This document shows, piece after piece, positions 59,497 to 64,000 of a stretch of DNA of 64,000 nucleotides. Origin of the DNA: CAZBXE01 sp964496125 (lineage in GTDB: Bacteria > Chlamydiota > Chlamydiia > Chlamydiales > CAZBXE01); assembly GCA_964496125.1 (NCBI GenBank), contig CAZBXE010000001.1, forward strand, positions 186,001-250,000, in the 5' to 3' direction. Made by a program: the position numbers and the translations under genes. Under the pieces are notes generated by a model. It worked only from the letters and a program-made list of their open reading frames with translations. It was not told the origin of the DNA and made no database searches. Position 1 is the stretch's first letter. Every line of letters begins with the position of its first letter.

Positions 59497-61365
59497 CTAA
59501 ATCTCCGATAGCAGATCGTATACAGATACGTCTGGGATTTTTGGTTTGATGGGATGGTTGATATGTAGACGGAACCAAATTTCTAAAGTAAGGAGAGCAA
59601 AAAGCTGGGAAAAGGCTTTTTTCATAGAGGTAAGCGACTCGAGATTTTTTTGTAGCCATTTTTCTGAGATGAGTCCCGTTTCGACAACAGTACCACTTGT
59701 AAGTAGGTGAAAAAGAACGGGTAAGTCTGTTTTTTCTACCCAGGAACTTAAAAATTCGGGGCGAGCTTTTTTTTCTGTTTGTAAGACTATCTCAGGCAAA
59801 CGGTTTTTCATGAGGTCTTTGAGCAAGGAGTCTTCCTTATCCAATGTGCTGATCGCTGCTACACATTCTATAACCCTTCTGTCGAGCATGGGGGTTTTCC
59901 AGGCAAGACCAAAAGCGCTGGAGAAGCGGCTAAGTTGCATCAAGTAGCAGTCAGAGAGGCGGGTTTTCACATCAAAGTACATGAGAGCTCTCGGGACTGA
60001 ATCAATGCTGTTCATGTGTTTAAAACGGCGTAGAAAGGTCTCTTGGTCAAAACGGGTTGCAAAAAGAGGAGAGATGGAGGCGAGTTCAGGAGGGGGAAAG
60101 AGAGAGTTTTCGAGAAGATACTGGATTTGCCAAGGGTTTGATTTTGCCTCTTTAAGCATACGGTAGGCCATTTTAGGGTGAAACAAGTTGATTAGAGGGA
60201 TAGCGCAGGCTTTTTTAAGAGAATGGAGAATCTTTGTGAGTCGCAAGCTAAAAGGGTGTTCTACAGAGCCTTTTACGTAACGTGTGTGCGTTTTTAAGAT
60301 CTCATCGCTGCCCATACCTGAAAAAACTGGGTGTTTGCTCTTTGCAGCAAGCTTGGTAAGATTCCAGGTGGAGATGATGCAGGGATCGGCAAGGGGTTCA
60401 TCGAGAAACCAGATGATCTTGACGAGGTCATCCAAAAAACTCTCTTTTTGGATCATTTTAATGGTGTGGCGGATACCAAGGTTTTCAGCTACCTCGGCTG
60501 CGCGGTGTACATCTTCTTCCATTTGCCCTGAAAAACCCACGGTATAAGCTTGGATTCGAGAGGGGGGAAGTGTTTTGGTAAGATAATAGGCAATGCTCGA
60601 AGAGCCTAGGCCTCCTGAAAGCATACACCCTGCTTCCTGCTCACCTTCTAGGCTGTTTATCACCGTTTTTCCGAGGAGGGCATCGAGCTCTTCGAGTGCG
60701 GCGGGAAGGGGTTTTGTTTTATTCTTTTGGAAGTAAGAGCTGTATGACCAATAAGAGTGGATGGAAAACGTCTGGTCAAAAGTAAGCTTAAGAAAGTGTC
60801 CAGGAAGAAGTTTGCTCACGCCCTGGATGGGACTTAAATCTTGGGGGATGTAGCCCAGGGAGAGATAAAGGGAGAAAGCATCAAGGTCGATCGCTTGGGG
60901 CACAATACCTGTGGCAAGAAGCGATTTGATCCGGCTTCCAAAGAGAAAGTGCTGCCCTACCTGGCACCAGTAAAGAGGTTTTTTTCCGATTCTATCACGA
61001 ACAAGATAGATACACCCTTTTTTTAGGTCGATCAGAAAGAAAGCAAACTCTCCTTGGATTTTATCTAGGTATTTCTCTCCGAAGGCAAGATAGCACTCAA
61101 GAAGGAGCATAGCAGAGGAATCTTCTTTAGGGCAGAGGCATTTTTTTAGCTCTTCTCTATTGCCAAGGCAACCATCAAGACCGACGAGAATCGTCTTGTC
61201 TGGATTTGTTGCAATCTTATTGCCACGCAACCCAAACTGGCCATTTTTGCATTGCACGATCTCCTGTATTTCTTCCTCATCCCCATGGAGGAGCAGAAGC
61301 ATATTTTCGACAAGTTTCCTTGTTTCAAAAAATTCGGGGGAGAGTATGCCGGCTATGCCTTCCAT
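59497..61365 (-). CDS. Asparagine-synthase-like protein with degenerate active sites
   Basis: 622 residues from ATG 61365 (a GTG at 61377 is in frame and would add MCRY). The fold order is that of AsnB: N-terminal glutaminase-like domain (GIAGILSPEFF at 3-13, LDGCLGNREELK, YWCQVGQHFLFGSRIKSLLATG) and synthetase domain. The N-terminal catalytic Cys2 is replaced by Glu (MEGIAG). The ATP-PPi loop near residue 245 reads SGGLGSSS where SGGLDSS is usual, and the later SGDGGDE motif near 347 reads SGMGSDE. It may therefore be inactive or repurposed, for example in making a peptide or polysaccharide modification. It is the first gene of a minus-strand unit. Confidence 0.78.
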   Translation of the reverse strand: MEGIAGILSPEFFETRKLVENMLLLLHGDEEEIQEIVQCKNGQFGLRGNKIATNPDKTILVGLDGCLGNREELKKCLCPKEDSSAMLLLECYLAFGEKYLDKIQGEFAFFLIDLKKGCIYLVRDRIGKKPLYWCQVGQHFLFGSRIKSLLATGIVPQAIDLDAFSLYLSLGYIPQDLSPIQGVSKLLPGHFLKLTFDQTFSIHSYWSYSSYFQKNKTKPLPAALEELDALLGKTVINSLEGEQEAGCMLSGGLGSSSIAYYLTKTLPPSRIQAYTVGFSGQMEEDVHRAAEVAENLGIRHTIKMIQKESFLDDLVKIIWFLDEPLADPCIISTWNLTKLAAKSKHPVFSGMGSDEILKTHTRYVKGSVEHPFSLRLTKILHSLKKACAIPLINLFHPKMAYRMLKEAKSNPWQIQYLLENSLFPPPELASISPLFATRFDQETFLRRFKHMNSIDSVPRALMYFDVKTRLSDCYLMQLSRFSSAFGLAWKTPMLDRRVIECVAAISTLDKEDSLLKDLMKNRLPEIVLQTEKKARPEFLSSWVEKTDLPVLFHLLTSGTVVETGLISEKWLQKNLESLTSMKKAFSQLFALLTLEIWFRLHINHPIKPKIPDVSVYDLLSEI

Positions 61366-61383
61366 ATAGCGACACACTAGTCG

Positions 61384-61410
61384 ATTGTACTATTAAACGC
61401 AAAGTGTCAA
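61384..61410 (-). promoter_or_regulatory. Sigma-70-type promoter of the asparagine-synthase-like gene
   Basis: Reading the minus strand, TTGACA (61410-61405) is followed after 15 bases by TACAAT (61389-61384). The gene start follows within 20 bases, leaving a very short leader. Spacing is slightly short of the ideal 17. Confidence 0.5.
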
Positions 61411-61476
61411 CTTTGCTTATACACAAAGGTTTATATTACATTTGAAGGAAATGAAGGGTTTGGAAATAATGAGGAG

Positions 61477-62440
61477 ATGGATCCATTTATTGCATCTTTT
61501 CTGTTTGCCGCTGCCGTGACTGCGCTCGCAGGGGGCGTTGGTTTTTTTTCAAGACGTCAGGTACCACTTGCACCACCTGTCTTTTTGGAAGCAAGTGAAG
61601 TCTTTATCCTCTTTCTTATTTTCTTTTCTGTGCAGGTTGTTCTGCTTCCAGCTTCTCTTGTTTTTGTCACAGAGATCGCACGATTTGTTTTGGGCCGGCA
61701 GGACATCTCTTTGCACAATATCTCTAAGGGCTGGGTGACAGTGCTTTCTGCTTTTGCCGCATTAGGAGGAGAGCTTCTTTATCTGCACCATATAGGGTGG
61801 AAAAGAAGCATGTATCTTTGGCAGGGAGAAGAACAGGGTTTTATACGTACGATTAAAGAATGGGTTTTTGGAATTGTGGCCTGGTTTGTAAGCTACCCTG
61901 TTCTTTTTTTTACTGGCCTTTCCACTACATGGCTGATTGAACGCTTTATCGGGACTCCTACAGAGGAACAAACAGCGGTGGTGCAAGTAGAAAGTGCCAT
62001 CGGGGATCCTGTTCTTTTTGCCTTTACATTTATAGCAGTAGGGATTGCGGTTCCGATTGCAGAAGANNNNNNNNNNNNNNNNNNNNNNNNNNNNNNNNNN
62101 NNNNNNNNNNNNNNNNNNNNNNNNNNNNNNNNNNNNNNNNNNNNNNNNNNNNNNNNNNNNNNNNNNGCTTCTCTTCCGCGGTTTTTTGCAGACGTGGCTC
62201 AAGCGTTGGCTTCGTTTCCCCTTGGCTACTTTGTTGACTTCGATCATTTTTGCATCTATGCACTTCTCTCCGGCCCAAGGTCTTGCAAATCTGCAGATTT
62301 TTTTTCCTCTTTTTGTGCTATCTTGCTATCTCGGGATTGTTTTTGAAGTCAGGAGAAACCTTTGGGCAGCCATTGGTCTGCATTCTTTCTTCAATTGTGT
62401 AAGCATGTTGTCCCTCTACTTTCGTTCAACACAATATTAA
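61477..62440 (+). CDS. CPBP-family intramembrane metalloprotease, split by assembly gap
   Basis: Multi-pass membrane protein with about eight helices. It contains 100 N at 62067-62166. If the gap is closed with no missing bases, the frame continues perfectly and gives 287 residues; the join then reads AEELLFRGFLQTWL, which is the conserved EExxxR motif of CPBP (CAAX protease/bacteriocin-processing) enzymes, and the second motif is SIIFASMHFSP. A fragment at 63.76 kb shows the same sequence across this point without a gap. ATG 61477 is preceded by GAGGAG. Such proteins cleave or tether membrane-bound substrates. Substrate unknown. Confidence 0.75.
62067..62166. other. Assembly gap (100 N)
   Basis: Exactly 100 N, a scaffold join of unknown or zero length. 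Flanking bases GCAGAAGA and GCTTCTC join into one open frame, and the partial repeat at 63.76 kb has the contiguous form GCAGAAGAGCTTCTC. No sequence appears to be missing. Confidence 0.95.
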
Positions 62441-62504
62441 ATAATTGAAAAATTGATGTTTATTTGGGTTTTTGATACTATTAATCAATTAAAACGAGGT
62501 TATT

Positions 62505-63746
62505 ATGATTAATAGTGTCTACTTTAAGCCAATAAATCGCAGTCTTGCTCTTGTTCCCGAGCGCGAACAACAAGATTCAGCAAAAGAAATCGAAAAACTA
62601 AAAAGTTCAAAATCGGATCTAGTACTGCTGGGTCAGGATGTTCTGGAAGTGGTATTCCGTTATTTGAGCGTGAGAGATCTTTTAGTTTTAGCTGGAACTT
62701 GCAGAGAGCTCTGGGCGCGTGTCAACGAGGCGCATATAGTCTGGAAAGAAAAAACCAATTTTTTATTACACGTTCCTACAGCGCTCTTCTGGGAAAAAAT
62801 CAATCAGCTTGGCAAATCAATAACACCGAGTTTCTCCTTCTGTCTTTTGAAAAGGCTTTCTGATTTCCCTTTTACAATCAAAGAGTTGCCTGCGATCAAG
62901 AAGGTGACTTCTCGGATACCTCCTCTAAAACTTGTGGATTGTTTAACAACCGAAAAGGATTGGCATCTTTTTCTTCATAATCCGAGCAATACGGAAGGGA
63001 GCTTACATAACGAGATTATTGCGCTAAAGCCTGGCCTGGAAACCGGTGTAAATCCCAGTGCTATTCTCTACTTAAGAGAAACGTCCAATCCTGCCTCATG
63101 GACTACCCAAGAGCAAACACCGGTTCTCCCTAATTTAAAAGCCTGGGATCGGTTTGACGCCCTGCCAGTGACTACTCTTCGTCCTTCCATTCAAAATCTA
63201 AATTGTTTAACGTGTGTGAGAATTGTCCGCTGCAACCTAAGATACGTTCCAGAATCTCTACTCTCTCTCTCTTCTCTAACTCACCTAGATCTTTATGCCA
63301 ATTCTTTAACAGAACTGCCGCAAGGAATCAGTCGTCTCTCATCTCTAAGAGAGCTCAATATCAGCTACAACCAATTTAGAGAACTGCCGCAAGGGTTAAG
63401 CGCGCTTAATTCACTTAAGGAGCTTAAAATAAACTATAATGCTATCCCTCCCTTCCAAGGTTTTGAAGGTTTTCCAGAAGTGATTTTTAGCCTTAACTCC
63501 CTAACAAAACTTGAGATGAACTCAAACAACCTACAGAAAATTCCATCAGGGCTCTCTAAACTTACATCTCTTACTGTGCTGGATTTAAGCTGTAATGGAC
63601 TGATCGAGTTTCCAAGAGAGGTCTTCCATTTTTTACCACTCGAAATTCTGAATGTAAGTGGCAATCCAATCACAACCACTGAGGAGAATCAAGGACAAGC
63701 AGAGGAGGGAAAGCTTTGGAAGCACCGTGGAACACAACTGAATTAA
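62505..63746 (+). CDS. F-box / leucine-rich-repeat protein
   Basis: 413 residues; GAGG lies six bases before ATG. After a 35-residue leader, an F-box is seen at 42-85: LLGQDVLEVVFRYLSVRDLLVLAGTCRELWARV, with the Leu, Val/Ile, DL and Cys/Trp positions of F-box domains. A linker of 130 residues follows; residues 235-390 contain six or more LRRs of the type SLTHLDLYANSLTELPQGISRL and SLRELNISYNQFRELPQGLSAL, resembling bacterial LRR effectors. It resembles eukaryotic FBXL proteins, so a role in host ubiquitin signalling is inferred. The AT-rich 64-base gap upstream may carry a promoter. Its early part is repeated in the fragment downstream. Confidence 0.85.
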   Translation: MINSVYFKPINRSLALVPEREQQDSAKEIEKLKSSKSDLVLLGQDVLEVVFRYLSVRDLLVLAGTCRELWARVNEAHIVWKEKTNFLLHVPTALFWEKINQLGKSITPSFSFCLLKRLSDFPFTIKELPAIKKVTSRIPPLKLVDCLTTEKDWHLFLHNPSNTEGSLHNEIIALKPGLETGVNPSAILYLRETSNPASWTTQEQTPVLPNLKAWDRFDALPVTTLRPSIQNLNCLTCVRIVRCNLRYVPESLLSLSSLTHLDLYANSLTELPQGISRLSSLRELNISYNQFRELPQGLSALNSLKELKINYNAIPPFQGFEGFPEVIFSLNSLTKLEMNSNNLQKIPSGLSKLTSLTVLDLSCNGLIEFPREVFHFLPLEILNVSGNPITTTEENQGQAEEGKLWKHRGTQLN

Positions 63747-63758
63747 TTGAAGATTCAG

Positions 63759-64000
63759 CTATAGCCGTAGGGATTGCGGTTTCGCTTGCAGAAGAGCTTC
63801 TCTTCCGCGGTTTTTTGCAGACGTGGCTCAAGCGTTGGCTTCGTTTCCCCCGTTTTCTCTTTTCGTCTTTTGAAGAGGCTTTCTGATTTCCCTTTTACAA
63901 TCAAAGAGTTCTCTGCGTATAAGAAAGTGTCCCCTTGTTTACCTCCTCTAAAACTTGTGGATTTTTTAACAACCGAAAAGGATTGGCATCTTTTTTTTCA
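63759..64000 (+). pseudogene. Chimeric duplicate: CPBP protease fragment joined to F-box/LRR fragment
   Basis: 63759-63850 copies the CPBP gene across the assembly gap (corresponding to about 62033-62220), and from about 63854 the sequence matches 62831-62977 of the F-box/LRR gene with several substitutions. Neither part is complete: the CPBP part ends within one helix and the LRR gene part lacks its F-box. An open frame in the LRR-gene frame continues to the window end, so a further paralogue may lie beyond it. Most likely the result of tandem duplication followed by deletion. Confidence 0.7.

Noticed and set aside
62030..62278. Open frames that span the N block on the minus strand
   Set aside because: They exist only because N codons are not read as stops; the CPBP gene on the plus strand explains both sides.

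Overview
The window looks like a chromosomal contig from an environmental, amoeba-associated member of the Chlamydiales outside the family Chlamydiaceae. Evidence for this is the chlamydial-type short L36 next to a 101-residue S14, a FabI close to the chlamydial form, menaquinone genes of the futalosine route, a tandem tRNA-Ala/tRNA-Ile pair outside any rRNA operon, and several eukaryote-like proteins (F-box/WD40, F-box/LRR, PI-kinase-like) of the kind used as host-directed effectors. The genus cannot be fixed from the sequence alone. No rRNA, CRISPR array or prophage was seen. One 100-N assembly gap lies at 62067-62166.

Layout. 1-4.3 kb (minus): a split Pel-type pair (GH114-like hydrolase fragment plus polysaccharide deacetylase), an HDAC-family deacetylase and a small membrane protein. 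4.5-9.5 kb (plus): an SDR enzyme, then NfeD(long)-NfeD(short)-FloA-hypothetical-YggS, tightly packed. 9.5-13.1 kb: a WD40 protein, hypotheticals and a DAACS transporter. 13.2-18.0 kb: a BrxC-like thioredoxin-fold protein, pdhA-pdhB-pdhC and a macro-domain protein. 18.0-19.5 kb: a repeat-rich spacer and an alpha-1,2-fucosyltransferase-like gene. 19.6-25.4 kb: nusB-murB-PHP, an inserted 1.3 kb segment with an orphan gene, then a decayed second copy of murB-PHP that runs into folC. 25.3-28.8 kb: MnmM-like methyltransferase, purine permease, a glycosyltransferase-like gene and a GYF_2 protein. 28.9-32.2 kb (minus): a compact run of a small lipoprotein gene, hypothetical, exonuclease, mqnD, mqnB, rpmJ, rpsN and a terminator. 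32.2-37.1 kb: three paralogous F-box/WD40 genes with a broken IS5-type element between the second and third. 37.1-41.5 kb: FliO-like, HAD hydrolase, folB, a pteridine-reductase-like SDR, two hypotheticals (one lipoprotein) and pncA. 41.6-50.1 kb (minus): fabI, then recD2-tsaC-MCP-MCP as one overlapping operon. 50.2-53.4 kb: glutamate dehydrogenase, a membrane protein, a serine/threonine dehydratase and two tRNAs. 53.5-64 kb: a PI3/4-kinase-like protein, a 1085-residue Inc-like protein with a small neighbour, a degenerate asparagine-synthase homologue, a CPBP protease, an F-box/LRR protein and a chimeric duplicate fragment.

The housekeeping parts are ordinary. The accessory parts share one theme: duplication and decay next to short palindromic, MITE-like repeats whose termini resemble CAAATGAA(T/C)TGGAAAG. 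Six copies or part-copies were found at 18.0, 18.3, 23.1, 28.8, 33.6 and 37.0 kb. Two of the large duplications (murB-PHP and the F-box/WD40 genes) break at or beside such a repeat. The most interesting candidates are the F-box/WD40 array, the PI-kinase-like gene, the F-box/LRR gene with its chimeric copy, the paired MCP receptors without visible flagellar or Che partners, and the repeat family itself.
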